From assembly GCA_010015675.1 (NCBI GenBank), contig ML976987.1, positions 956,477-1,020,476 of the forward strand: a stretch of 64,000 nucleotides of DNA, written 5' to 3'. The position numbers were made by a program, and so were the translations under genes. The notes beneath the pieces are model-generated. The model made no database searches. It worked only from the letters and a program-made list of their open reading frames with translations, and was not told the DNA's origin. How positions within the stretch are numbered: the stretch's first letter is position 1; the number at the start of each line of letters is the position of its first letter. This stretch comes from Byssothecium circinans. Taxonomy: Eukaryota; Ascomycota; Dothideomycetes; Pleosporales; Massarinaceae. Of the stretch, positions 34,221 through 45,270 are shown in pieces.

Positions 34221-36238
34221 TTAAAGGGCCAACGGCGGCACCGCATTCAGCACCCTCGTCACCTCGCCAGCCGACATCTGCGTATTCTGCATACTGCGTG
34301 CCTGCGACCCCTTGCGCAGCCTCTGCAGCCCGATGGCGAGTTTCCAGCTCTCGGACTCGTCGATGAGGAAGACGTATTTCTTGCCGTCGGCGTCGCGGAC
34401 GGATGCGCGGAGGAGGTGCAGGCCCTTGGAGGTATTTTGGCCCGTCTGGCAACACATTGTTAGTTCATTGGTACGGGGGAAGAGAGGAGGGGTGGATGAA
34501 GAGAGGAAGAACATACCTCGACCAGCTTCAACGTCCAGGCCTTGACATCCCACTCGCGCTGCGGGATATTTCGCACGTCGTCGTCGATGAATAAACCTTC
34601 CGATTGAACCTTCAAGATCAAACCGTCCGTCACCTTGCCCACGTTAGCGACGAGTTGTGCTACCGGTTTCGGGAACAGGTCGTTGAACAAGTACACTGCC
34701 TTGATCTGGATCTTGTCTGGATCGTTCGTAGAGTACGGGCCGCGTTGACTGGGCGGGGGTGTCGTTCGAGCAGTCGATGCAGATGCTGCGTAGCTCGATG
34801 CTGTGTACGAGGACGAGGCGTGCGATGGAGGCTTCGGTGGCCGCTTCGGCATGTCGTAGGGACGGAACGAGTGCTCGTCTTCGGTGCCCACGTAGGACGC
34901 TGCAGTTGGCCTCTCGTAGTTCTTCTTCGGCGATATGTTCACCTTGATTGGAGAGGAGTGTGTCGAAGTGACTGAGGCTGGTGGCGGACTTCTAGCTCCT
35001 GCGTACGGATCCAGCCTCTCACCACCCCCAAGACCGCCATATGTGGTTGACCTACGACCAGCCGTGGAGTCTGCAGCGGCCTTTGTTTGTTCCGCCTTGA
35101 TCTTTTCGGCTTCCGCCTTCAACCGTGCTTCTCGATCTCGTTGCGCTCGTTCTCGGGCAGCCTTTAATCGTTCGGCTCGTTCTGCATCTGCCTTTGCTTT
35201 TACGGCCGCAGCTTCTGCTTTGGCCTTCTCCTCGGCCGCCTTCTTCAATGCCTCTTCGGCAGCCTTGGCTTTCTGCTCTGCCTCCAACTTCTCTCGTATC
35301 TCACGCTCGATCTTCGCACGGGCCTCAGCTTCTTTCGCCAGTCTCTCCTGCTCAGCCTTCTCTTTGGCTTCCTTCTCCTTTCGCGCACGCTCCTTTGCTA
35401 TTCGTTCTCGTGCGTCGCGTTCCCGTTGCTCTCGTTCTCGCGCCCTCATCTTCTCCCACTTCTCCTTCTCAGCCTTGGCCTTGGCTAGGCGATCTGCCTC
35501 CTCCTGCTTCTTCTTTTCCGCCTCTTGTTTCTTTCTCTCTTCTTCTTGCGCCTTCTTGGCCTCCTCTTCTCGTTTCTTCTTGGCTCTGCTCTCCTCGTCC
35601 CGTTTCCGCTGCTCTTCGCGAGCTTGTTCCCATTGTGCGCGGGCGTCGGGGTCTGGCTGCGAGCCCGACCACGATTCGCCGTCGTGTGGAGTGTGACCGC
35701 CTCGTTGCTGGTGCTGTCCCTGCCATCCGCCTGAAGCGCCTTGAGGTGGAGGTGCACCGTTGCCTGGGTAGGTCCCGTGTGGGGGTGGAGGAGATCGTTG
35801 ATAGTTCGCGCCCGATGCATTGGCACCAGCTCCGCCCTGTGGTCCATTGCCCGGTCCACTACCACCGCCAAAAAGTCCGCCGTCGCTCTGTGCCTTACCC
35901 CAGGCCCAACCGGAGACTCCAACGAGAACTACTAGTAATACAACACCGTTCCCTCCCGACGACACACTCTGCGTAGCCAACATGAACCAAAGCTTGAGGG
36001 TCGGCTCAACCATGAACCACACTGCTATTGCAGCGAGTGTGCTGCCCACGCCAGCGAGAAAGCTGTTTCGTTGGACTTGCAGACTGGGTAGGTAGACGAA
36101 GCCGCCACCCGCCGAATGTGGCGGTATAATGAATATGTCATAATTGCCGGGCGGAAGGCCACCGCTTCCTCCTGCGCTCCCCCCAGTTGTCTTTGGATTC
36201 GCACCGTGCGGCGGTGGAGGCGGGGGAGGGCCGTCCAT
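34221..36238 (-). CDS. Membrane-associated protein with long Lys/Glu/Ala coiled coil and conserved C-domain
   Basis: Two exons, 34517-36238 and 34221-34445 (intron GTATGT...TTGCCAG), 648 residues. Order: a Pro run MDGPPPPPPPHG; a Gly-rich stretch; two hydrophobic segments around residues 55-115 (FLAGVGSTLAAIAVWFMV and VVLLVVLVGVSGWAWG), probably membrane helices; a Gly/Pro/Gln-rich linker; a coiled coil of about 200 residues made of Lys, Glu, Ala and Arg (about 205-405); a Ser-rich linker. The last domain of about 130 residues (YLFNDLFPKPVAQLVANVGK, REWDVKAWTLKLVE, GLHLLRASVRDADGKKYVFL) is compact and has the look of a beta-rich, PH-like fold, which is an inference. I know no function. The opposite strand carries large open frames that are mirror images of the coil. 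Confidence 0.8.
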
Positions 36239-37602
36239 AGGGAGTGATGCCCCTTAGGGCTGTGTGCGGACGTTGATGGAGCAAATTGATATGTGTGCGA
36301 GCGGAAATGGAAGTTATGAGTGTGCGGTGGGTATCTTGTGCGGAAAAGCGAGCGCAGTGGATGCGGCGGAAAAAAGCATCAGCGGATGTGCAACGGGGTC
36401 AAAAAAGCTGTGTTTATTCGTAAACTGCGGACCGATTAGCAGTCACGCTCCGCCAACACCAAGTCAGAGCCCAGTCACCTGCTCCCAATTACAGTGCCTC
36501 TAAATTCCCACGATCGTATGTCGTATAAAGATTTCTCCGGGTGGAAGTGGGCAGAAAGTTCAAGGCGTGGCGGTCTGATTGTTTACTTTGGCCCGTGCGT
36601 CATGCGGGCTAAAAGCTGAGCCCACGGGTACAGCCGTTGGGCTACCGTACAGGCCTTGTATCATCCATGCCGCTCAACGCCGAGCAATATCCAACGCTTC
36701 TCGCCTCTATTTGAGCGAGACGATATTGCTGTTCGTTGATATCGTAGCGCCACCCCCTATTCCCTCCAAGTTGATAGCAACAGCAACGAGCAGCTTCCAG
36801 ATGTCCACTATCCTCTCGACGCGCCCCGCTGCATCACGCGTGCCACCTTGGATTTGGTAAGATATGCGAGTGCTCCACTGTTGGCGCTGCAGTGCTCGAG
36901 GCTGTGATGGGGCATCGCTTCGAGTAGGCAGACGCAGGAGAACGCGGCGGGCTGCCATTCGCTGGGCGTGGGAGATATGCGGCCTTGTTCACCTCCTGGG
37001 TGTGCGGGTGGGCCGGAGGGAGTTGTTTTGATCGCCTCATGACAGGCAGCAGAAGCTTTCAGTTGTGCCATGGCTGCAGAAACGTGATTACATGGCGGTT
37101 GGTGTGTGACGTTGTGGGAGGGGCCGATACAGTATGGGACAGAGGGAAGGCCAGCTCCCTCACTCCTCAGGAGTCAGAAGTGCCAACATATGTATCGCAA
37201 TATCATTCGTTGAAGAAGAGCACGTGTGTATATGAAGGCGAGCTCAACTTCATGTCTTCTCATCACTCTATGCGAGTCTGGGTTGTCCCTGCCGGCGGCT
37301 CGTTGCCCCGCACCTGACCACGCGAACCGTTGAGCTAGCCTCTTTCGGCCCCATCTCCTCTGGAACGCCCCCATCCCCTTTACAGTATGCAAGATGTAAG
37401 ATTGGTGTGCACGTATGTATCGTACGCTCAGCTATGTTTCTACTCACTCATCATTATACACTCATCCTTCTCTATAGATGTTCAATCAATTCAACCCTCA
37501 CACACATTCATCCCCTGCGCCGTTCACTGCAACTGCTCCAACAAAACTTACATCCTCGCATTCGTTTGCAGTGACATATGGAAAGTACAGTAGTATAAAA
37601 AG
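36239..37602. other. Intergenic, no gene seen
   Basis: About 1.36 kb. It holds the promoter side of the membrane/coiled-coil gene (near 36238) and the 3' flank of the LysM remnant. The short frames show no domain. Confidence 0.5.
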
Positions 37603-38195
37603 CTAAATGCCAACGCATACATAGTGACCAGTTTGTAGTGAAGCGCAAGAACTCCCTACAGCGGGATTCCACCGAGGGCGATACTATACGTGTTCGCAAT
37701 AGCCCAGCAACCCTCGTCCTTGAAAACCTTATAAAACCTCCTGCAGTTCTCGACCCTGCCATTCTGAATCGGTGTAGGGGTGGAGTTGCCGGCCCGCGCA
37801 GTCGTAGGCGTCGATGTTGCTGATGTGGAAGGCGCGACGCCAACAGTGATACGCAGACGTAGTGTGCTGGCCACAAGGAGGCACAGGGCTGTACCAACAG
37901 CTGGGTTCCAAGCTTAAAATTCATCAAGCGATAAACTATACGCCTTGACGATCTCGCAGCAAATTTCGCTATCCTTGACAAAGTAAAAGTCGTCGCAGTT
38001 GCCGACCATGCTGTGCGGAATCAGTGCCATAGTGTCCCAGTTATTAGAGTGGCAGTAGTAGAGCTTGGTCGAATTGTACATAATGCCTTCCAAGTTAGAA
38101 CTGAAGTGTGGCCAGATCCAGTAACGCCTACGCAAATATACCGCTCTGGTCACAGGCTATTGCAGTCGCCGCGGGCACAGGTCATTGGCGGTAGA
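37603..38195 (-). pseudogene. LysM-repeat (chitin-binding type) gene remnant
   Basis: Pieces of three fungal LysM domains on the minus strand, in order but in different frames. (1) The tail of a first domain: CARGDCNSL, TGA at 38151-38153 where Trp is usual, then PERYICVGVTGSGHTS. (2) A second domain: NCDDFYFVKDSEICCEIVKA, YSLSLDEF, TAA at 37914-37916, AWNPAVG, a shift near 37886 into CASLWPAHYVCV, and a shift back near 37845. (3) A Thr/Pro/Ser linker, a third domain NCRRFYKVFKDEGC, then a shift near 37670 into WNPAVGSSCASL and YVCVGI, stop at 37603-37605. Intact relatives are secreted and bind chitin oligomers. No signal peptide remains: the remnant starts just after the stop of the kinase-like gene. 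With two stops and at least three shifts it is dead. Confidence 0.82.
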
Positions 38196-38216
38196 AAAGC
38201 GCTGCATCCGACGTTC

Positions 38217-39014
38217 CTACTCGTTAAACGTCGGATTATCCAACCAGGTCCGTATCTTCTCCAGAGCGGACAAGTCATGGCGATGGTCCGACGTGTGATA
38301 ATCCTTTATCTCTCCATCTATCCAACCCTTGGTGCCCCGACTACTTCCCAGTTTGTCACCGATTTTGCGTGCGGACCCGAAGTCTATCAGGACCGGCATG
38401 CCTGCTTTGTCGACGAGGACGTTCTTTGGATTGAGGTCGTTGTGAGCCCAGTCGAGAGAATGCAAGTGGCTGATGGCCGACTCGAGGGCCAGCATGAAAG
38501 GCTTTTTATCAACAGATCCAACCTTATTCTTGAGGTAGTCGTTCAGTGTGCAAGGATGGCGGTCGAGGACGAGGCCAGTGATTCGGTTTCGGTGAACGCG
38601 GCAGCCGTGATAGTGAATAATATTGGGATGCGGGTGTTGGGAGAGCATCTCCATGGCCTGAGCCTCCTCCAGTAAGCCTTTGGGGATCAGGTTAAGGACG
38701 TTATGTTCTTGGAATAAATCATAAAAAGCAAGGTCTGGGCGTTTAACGTAGAGGTTGGTTGGGAGCGCATCGGGAGCCTTGGTGATTCCTTGTGATGGCC
38801 ATTCTGGAAACACATCATGATCGGGGATGGGAGCGAGGGCAGATGAGAGTTGCTCAAAGGTGATGTTGTTTTTGCGAAGATTCAATTTCCCAAAGTAGGC
38901 GATATCATCTTTGTCGATAGTCGCAAAAGTTGTGTATCGGAATTCATTGGTTTCCCCGTCGAATTCTTCTTCGAGGAGGGTCAAGTCGTCCCACGATGTG
39001 ACTTGCGGTGCCAT
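38217..39014 (-). CDS. Protein-kinase-like fold protein with HND catalytic loop
   Basis: Uninterrupted 265-residue frame starting MAPQVTSWDDLTLL. The N-terminal about 80 residues are fungal-specific. A kinase-like core follows: NLYVKRPDL, where K91 may be the ATP-anchoring Lys; a helix with paired Glu (LLEEAQAMEML); the hinge region TGLVLDRHPCTLNDYLKN; HNDLNPKN at 191-198 in place of HRDLKPxN, keeping the catalytic Asp and the Asn; and DFG at 211-213. The glycine loop is not recognisable and the C-lobe is cut short (family kinases are usually longer), ending at TWLDNPTFNE. Such small fungal kinase-like proteins are common; activity and substrate are unknown. It could be an active atypical kinase, a small-molecule kinase, or a pseudokinase. 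Confidence 0.75.
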   Translation of the reverse strand: MAPQVTSWDDLTLLEEEFDGETNEFRYTTFATIDKDDIAYFGKLNLRKNNITFEQLSSALAPIPDHDVFPEWPSQGITKAPDALPTNLYVKRPDLAFYDLFQEHNVLNLIPKGLLEEAQAMEMLSQHPHPNIIHYHGCRVHRNRITGLVLDRHPCTLNDYLKNKVGSVDKKPFMLALESAISHLHSLDWAHNDLNPKNVLVDKAGMPVLIDFGSARKIGDKLGSSRGTKGWIDGEIKDYHTSDHRHDLSALEKIRTWLDNPTFNE

Positions 39015-39469
39015 GAGGTTGGGCGTTATCTCCCTGAGACGGAGTATGATGTTGTGTGTTACCTATCTTCCAGCTGCAAATGTAGTAATGAGTAGGTTGG
39101 CGATGTAGCAAAATGGTGGCAGGTAGTGGGATAGCCGCTAACCTTTTTGTCCACTAGTCCCCTGTCTTAGCGTGGATGCGTAGCGTGAAACCCCGGCTTT
39201 ATGGCGGTGGGGATTTCTTTCATACAAAACATGTAAATCATCAATGCATGCCCGTGCCGCAATATCAAGCCACACGATGTCACGCAACCGCACGAAGGAA
39301 GACGGTAATCTGGCAGCACTTGATGTTATGTACAGACCAGCCACCGCTCCCAAAAGGGTGCTAGGTCTCAGCGCCTCATAACATCCCAGAGCAAAACGAG
39401 CCTTGCACTATCAACCCAATATAGCCTTCTTGGGACGCCATTTCAACAGCTACTCAATATATTCTCTAC
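39015..39469. other. Intergenic: kinase-like gene promoter
   Basis: About 450 bases upstream of the minus-strand kinase-like gene. No coding signal. Confidence 0.5.
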
Positions 39470-40197
39470 ACACAACTGTGGGCTACGGCCATGTTCCGCA
39501 GATTCACAAGCTCCTCGTTCTGGCGAAAACATCAACGCAATTCCGCGTACACAAGACCACCACGGCACTCCACTACACGTAGCATTATCGTACAACCAAC
39601 CAGCAGCTTTCAAATTGCTCTTGATGCACGGCTCTGACCTTGATATCCTTGACGTTGAATCCGTAGGAATCGATGAATGTGCCCTAGAGATACACCCATA
39701 AGACTAGCGGCACGATTAGGTAGGCATCATGATACTGTAGATACGTTACTTGAAAGGTTCGAATTCACAGTGGAAGAGCCAGAGAATGACCTGATCTATG
39801 CAGCGACGCAGCCCGTACATCGGAAAACCTTAGATGAATCGAGAACTTCGAGCGGTCATTCCGCTGTCTTGAACCGCTTGTTGCCTCGCGTATCATCTTC
39901 GCCATTTACTATTGGCGCGCCGATGGTGCTGCTTCAAAGGGGTGCAAATCCGGATCCGCAGAATGTGATGGATGGGAAAACGCCTTTGCACCAAACGATG
40001 GTGATGTGCAGAGATGTAACGATGAGGGTATTGCGCTACTACTGGAATACAAAGCGAAAGTCGATATACCAGATAAAGAGCGAAGTGATGTAGTGGAATT
40101 GCGAGGAATCTTGGGGATGAGAGGATGGTGCATAGGTTGGCTGAGCATGGAAGCAGAAGCGAGCGGAGTCCATCAAGTACCGTTGATCAAACAATAA
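39470..40197 (+). pseudogene. Ankyrin-repeat gene remnant
   Basis: Ankyrin repeats on the plus strand in several frames. GYGHVPQIHKLLV (from about 39480) shifts into GENINAIPRTQDHHGTPLHVAL, then FKLLLMHGSDLDILD, ending at stop codons near 39700. A second frame gives ENDLIYAATQP, SGHSAVLNRLL, MVLLQRGANPDPQN and DGKTPLHQTM. A third frame, from about 40006, gives NDEGIALLLEYKAKVDIPDK. The TPLHxA signatures and LLxxGA-type helices identify the family. At least two frame changes and internal stops indicate decay. Introns cannot account for all breaks because repeats are cut mid-helix. The original start and any effector domain are not visible. Confidence 0.7.
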
Positions 40198-41158
40198 GTC
40201 GGGCCGCAGTTGTTATACGCTCTGACAGTGGCTTTTCTATTCTACACTGCCTAGGCAGAGGACGTAAATGCGTGAGAATTATAATAACTCGGACAAATCT
40301 GAACGAACGTGTGAGGTTCGTAGAGGAAGACCCTCTGCCGCTTTTCATTGATATTCATCGCCCAAGACCTCAGTTTCGGCGGCCGAAAGTATGCTTACGA
40401 TCGGATATATTTATCGTACGGCTTGTCGCCTGACTTCTTAATCCCCGGCGCTTCTGCAGGTTATTTCTTGAGCTCGAACCGGACATGCGACCCAAACCCT
40501 ATCTTACCTATGCCACTAGCGCCTGGAAGAACACCGCCCCGCATTTCTCGGAGCCCTATACGAGAGATTCGCGCCTACCCTATACCTAAATTGGAAGTCA
40601 GGGTGAATGGCCTCGCTTAATGCGCCGATCTTACCGAGTTTTGAAACATCCAAGACCAATCGCATTTCCGAACACTGCTGTGACGAGGATCAAAAAGCCG
40701 CCGCATCTCGGGTACCAAGCCAAAGACGTGAATTCCCCTGAGAGAATTGACGAATGAGATGGAAAGAGAAGAATAGATGGAGGGGCGGCGCAGGCACGAG
40801 GTGGATACGAATCGGTGCTGAGGGCGTACTGCGAAACACAGAAGGTATATATGTAAAGAGACGGCCCTTTGTACTTTCCATTAGATCGTAATCAGTTGTC
40901 AGGCAAGAAACGGGCTGCATTCCGCGATCGCCCTGACCCACCGCATCTGACTGTGCCAATTACGGCTTTCAGCAACCTGGTTCTCCACACATCAACACCG
41001 AGACCCCATCCCATTATCCGTGCGAGTTTGATAATTCCAATTACTATAAGACCCGCATCGCTACCGTCCCGTATCCCCTCACCCCAGTCTTCTCCCGCCT
41101 CCCGCCGCTCTTCCGTAGTCTTCAAGATTCGCCATCGCCCAATTGAGCAATCTCCAAG
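40198..41158. other. Intergenic, no gene seen; promoter of phospholipase gene
   Basis: About 960 bases. A 90-residue frame at 40348-40620 (plus) has no recognised domain and might belong to the decayed ankyrin locus. The right third is CT-rich on the plus strand and leads into the phospholipase start. Confidence 0.45.
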
Positions 41159-41765
41159 ATGCGCTTCACACTCCTTTCCGTCATCGGCTTCACGAGCGTC
41201 GCGCTCGCGGCGCCCGCCAACCTCGTCTCTCGCGAAACCCCCGTTGAAACAACAGACCGACTCCTCTTCAGCAGCACAATGGCGCAATTCCAAAAAGCAG
41301 CCGCAGCACGAGACCCCAACACGCTTGACTGGACCAACGACGGCTGCTCAAGTTCTCCCGACAACCCTCTAGGCTTTAACTGTATGTACCTCTTCCCCCA
41401 AACCCCACCTCCAGCCACCAAAGAACTAACTCCCACTCCTTCTAGTCAACAAATCCTGCACACGCCATGACTTCGGCTACCGCAACTACAAAGCGCAGAC
41501 CCGGTTCAGCGAAGCCAATAAGCAGAGAATCGACATCAAGTTCAAAGAAGACATGTACCAGCAATGCCGCTCCGAGTGGTGGAGGGACCTGTGCGAGAGG
41601 TTCGCCGATACGTACTATGCGGCTGTGCATGTCTTTGGCGATAAGAAGAGGGAGTTGGAGGTCAGGGAGATGGAGGCACAATTTTCGAGGGAGGTGGAGA
41701 GCCTGAAGAACAAGGGGTTAGACGTCAGGGCGCGGAATTTGGATGCGGTTGAGGTGGAGGAGTAA
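41159..41765 (+). CDS. Secreted fungal phospholipase A2 (group XIV / PF09056-like)
   Basis: Hydrolyses the sn-2 ester of phospholipids outside the cell, calcium-dependent in the family. Two exons, 41159-41381 and 41446-41765, 180 residues; donor GTATGT, acceptor TTCTAG, phase 1. The signal peptide is MRFTLLSVIGFTSVALA. The catalytic helix is formed across the splice site: NKSCTRHDFGYRN, with the His82-Asp83 pair and Cys79. DGCSSSPDNPLGFN upstream is the calcium-site region typical of the family. CRSEWWRDLCERFADTYY holds the partner cysteines. The C-terminal extension is rich in charged residues (REMEAQFSREVESLKNKGL). Intact. It may act in nutrition or host interaction; the sequence does not decide this. 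Confidence 0.9.
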
Positions 41766-42036
41766 GATTGGTTGCAGGTCATTTTTTTTTCGTTTTGGCT
41801 AACGCATAGTTATTGCTTTTTTGTGTAATTTTTATTCTTCTGCGCGTTTCTCCGTGATACATCGCTGGATGGTACTACTGAGTCGAACATTGTTCATGAT
41901 GGCCTTGGTGAGAAGTTTCTTAATGCAATGGAGCTTTTTCAGAGGAGAGTTCCTTGCTGTCTAATACCCTTCGCCTCTTGACCTGGTACCACTAACCTAG
42001 TCAAATCAAGAGATAGCAATTGTTTAGTTAGGCTAG
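41766..42036. other. Intergenic, phospholipase 3' flank
   Basis: AT-rich 3' flank with a T8 run near 41781. No coding signal. Confidence 0.45.
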
Positions 42037-42423
42037 ACTCCACTCTCCACGACGACTACTCCTCTTCCAAACGTAACCCGCTGGATATCGCTCTTCACTA
42101 CGACACCCGATCAAGCACATAAAGCAATCGCAGCCCACCTCGCTAACTTCTCCTGCGCCACTTTCGCCGATACACAGTGGGAGATTCGAAGCGGGAACCA
42201 AGACGCCCAAGGCAGCACTGGGCTCTTGTTGATGCTGGGGAGAGAGATGTGGTCGAGGGATGGATGCATGTTGCTGAGGAGGAGGGGCATGAGGGTGGGG
42301 GCGTATGAGGGTGACAACTATGAGGCTGTGAGGTGTAGGATTGCTGTAGAGGGTAAGAGGGGAGAAGAGGAGGTGGAGGGGTTGATGTTTAAGCTTTGCG
42401 GGGAGTTAGTGGTGCAAAAGTAG
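42037..42423 (+). other. Open reading region of 128 codons without a proper start
   Basis: Between a TAG at 42034-42036 and the stop at 42421-42423 the frame is open: TPLPNVTRWISLFTTTP, then AHKAIAAHLANFSCATFADT, RMRVGAYEGDNYEAV-type sequence and GLMFKLCGELVVQK. The first Met is at 42226, well inside. It may be the last exon of a gene whose upstream exon I cannot find, or a fragment. No family is recognised. Confidence 0.3.
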
Positions 42424-42989
42424 TATGGAGTTCGGCCGCAAAGTATGGTCATTTCTCGCGCTGAGGTAAATAGGTGAATCGGGCGGTTTACCATTTTGTT
42501 TATCTTTTTCAGGATTATTTTGTATGGACTGATGACCCCTTTGTGTACCCTAAACTAAGAAACTTTATGTCAAGAACGCTACTTGGCGGTGTGTTGTTAT
42601 ATGAGAACGTAGGCTCGTTATGGATACGATTACAAAAAAAAATAGGATGACGAAGATTGATTTTTTTTTGGGGGAAATATCATTGATTCATCCTGTTGCC
42701 TATTCAGAAGTATGAAATTGCAATTCCCTGTGCATGACCCAACCAATCCGAAGCCATTCACAAAGATCAAGTGACTTTGTAAAAGAGGTACCAATTCCAT
42801 TCTTGCCCCTACCTTGCGACCAAAACTTTAGTTCGCACTGAAACCCGGTAGTATCCATAGCATTCATGGGGCTTTTGTGCGCATGGACGACGTGACGACT
42901 CTTGCGACCAAAGCATTAGTCTCACACAAAAGGCGGGGGAGGCAGCATCCATACTATTCGTGGGGCTTGCGTTACGCATCGACGATGAC
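42424..42989. other. Intergenic, AT-rich
   Basis: 3' flanks, with an A-run near 42635 and a T-run near 42661. No coding signal. A direct repeat of moderate quality (CATAGCATTCATGGGGCTTTTGTGCG / CCATACTATTCGTGGGGCTTGCGTTACG) appears around 42856-42975, extending into the next gene's 3' end. Confidence 0.4.
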
Positions 42990-43930
42990 TCATTCTTCAC
43001 CGCGTCTACTCAGACTCTTCGTGTTCAGTAGGCGCGTTCGCGTCTTAGTTGCCAAATCCAGCCCGGTTTGGGAAGACAAAGCCCGATCCGAAATTACGAA
43101 AACAGTAGTTCGCTCTGGTTTGAGAGGAAAGCCTCGGAGTTCATTGATCAATACCCCAAAGATATAGTAGGGATCAGGATAGAGAGGAGGCCAATGAAAC
43201 TGATGCACTTTAGCCACCAAGTTGATTCCAGATACAGCAGTGAGTGCGCTGAAGGATGGTGACATCAGAACTCCTGGCCATATATCTTCATTAGAATCCG
43301 ACAAGCGATGTAAACCGATGGCGAGGCCGAGTTGCTGAACGAGGTCGAGACGGGACGTAGGAGCGTTGAGGAAGCGTTGAAAGACTCGGGGTTCGTTAAA
43401 CGTGAAGGTTGTCGTCTCCCACACCAGAGACAATGCTTCATAGTAGATCTGTTTGCAGACCAACGGGACAAGAGTTGAAGCTGTCTCTTCCTTACCCATG
43501 AGTCTGTAGTAGGAACGACTGTCTTCCCATGTGCCGGAGATACCAACTGCAAGCTCACCGCCACCGCGCATGACGGTATTGCACTGTTCTTGAGTTGACA
43601 GCCCTGGGTCACATGGACTGTAGGTGATTGTTCGCTGGTGCCGGCCTGACTTGGATCGGGTCCAGTACGTTTTGACGTCCTCGATATGCGGATGCACGTT
43701 ACGATGTCCGAACGCGAGCTCCCAGATCTCGTTCCTAATTTCGGCAGGGAGGCGGAGAAGCGGGGACTCTTCCGCATTGCGAGTGGTGCTGTAATATACG
43801 TATGAGTCGCTTGAAATAATTTACAGCTGCAGGTATATACGTACGTCTTGTTCTTCTCAGAATCGAATTTTGCTCTCTTCTTCTTTTGCCAATTCGGTGG
43901 TTGTCTCATGCGGCGCTTTGAGGGTGCCAT
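42990..43930 (-). CDS. Fungal F-box-like/DUF7730-type protein
   Basis: Two exons, 43845-43930 and 42990-43788 (intron donor GTACGT, acceptor TTACAG), 294 residues. The basic N-terminus is MAPSKRRMRQPPNWQKKKR. The family signature follows the splice site: SPLLRLPAEIRNEIWELAFG, seen in a very large group of ascomycete proteins with an F-box-like leucine-rich start. Later come LVPLVCKQIYYEALSLVWET and TFTFNEPRVFQRFLN, the usual second block (CRQIYxEa...l.Y..ntF.f). No catalytic residues are expected. The role is unknown; a ubiquitin-ligase adaptor is sometimes assumed, but nothing here proves it. Intact; expanded families of this type often sit in accessory regions. Confidence 0.78.
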
Positions 43931-45190
43931 TGTGGTGTTCGCTGTTAGTGTTGTGTGAATAGCAAAGAGGGATCGAACCAGCCTTTTATAGTTCGCAAGC
44001 TTGATGACTACTCATGCCAAGGCCCTACCTATGGTACACATTAGCACTGTAAGTCATATTACTGGGTCCCTCCTTCACGACAAAGTTCTTCTTTTACTCG
44101 ACTAAAGGCACAAATTTCCCCACCTTCTTCTAAGTCAGGATGAGGCTTGACGCTTTGGACTTGTTCCTCTGAATTATCTCTAGGTATATGGCGGCGAACT
44201 TCCTGTGGTTAACAGATGTACGTATGTAAAATTCAAGAAAGTTAGGTGATGTGACAAACTCCCATTTTTGAAATCTCGAGCTAGTTATTTATCGTACCAC
44301 CGAGAAGTTGAAGAACGTGTGATTGTTGTTTATCATGATCGGTGCTTGCCGTAGAAATCCCTCCGTATTATGAGCAACAAACGTAATTCGGAGTTCCCTA
44401 CAGAGTTTTGCAAAAAGGAATGGCTGATGAGTTGAGGGACTAATTTAGTTTTAAGGTATGTCATGGTTTTGAATGGGAAGGTACAGAACGTAAAAAGATC
44501 TGCTATATCGATATCAAAATGACGGTCACCGAAATCGGTTGGAAGCCACAGATTCCTAAATCGTAGACGCCATCAAACCGAGGTATGCTCGCTCGCTCAT
44601 GCCATAGTGCTCATCATTGCTTTGCAGCTTTGGCCTTGAACCCATCAAATACTCCCCCGCTCGGACACATCTCAATGTAATGGTTATGTTTGCAGAAGTG
44701 TCGCACGAACCTCCGTAGCCAGTTCTAACCTCCTACAAAATGTCAAGTGGCTTCTCCAGCGCCATAGGAGTCGATACTTCCTCCTCCTCGATGATTTTGG
44801 CATGAACATCGTCTCTCCCCAAGCCAAGGGGAGGCCTTCTGCGAGCATTTACTTGCAGACTAGGGCACTAATCAAGTCTCACCCTCAACCACACCACAAC
44901 CGCGGTCTAAAACGGATACAGGAAAGAGATAGCTTGCGTCACCAGAACGTTAGAAGAGACAACATCACACGCCCTATCAATATGAGCAGAGTCAGAGTAG
45001 TATTCAACTCAGGTTACTGAAGCGATGACATTTCTATCCTACGAGACGACTAACGACGCTGACGACGACGTCGGTATGCCCGATAAGGAAAGATACGGCA
45101 GTAAGCCAGGTAATGCAATCTAAGGACCCACTCTACTCTAGTTGTATCCCAGAAGAACCTGTCTAGACTGCAGAATTCAAAAACTCCCGT
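43931..45190. other. Long intergenic region, no gene seen
   Basis: About 1.26 kb, AT-leaning, many stops in all frames. It contains the promoter of the F-box-like gene at its left end. The only frame (44802-45020 plus, 72 residues) has no domain. Confidence 0.45.
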
Positions 45191-45270
45191 CTATTCTATT
45201 CTATTCTATTCTATTCTATTCTATTCTATTCTATTCTATTCTATTCTATTCTATTCTATTCTATTCTATT
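45191..45270. repeat. Pentanucleotide microsatellite (CTATT)16
   Basis: Eighty bases made of 16 perfect CTATT units. It lies about 140 bases beyond the stop codon of the eight-cysteine secreted-protein gene. Perfect copies suggest recent expansion; the copy number is likely to vary between isolates. Confidence 0.97.

Noticed and set aside
34935..35976. Plus-strand open frames of 253 and 283 residues
   Set aside because: They are the complement of the Lys/Glu/Ala coiled coil on the minus strand. Their Ser/Ala/Arg/Phe or Leu/Pro composition is the expected mirror, and no domain is present.
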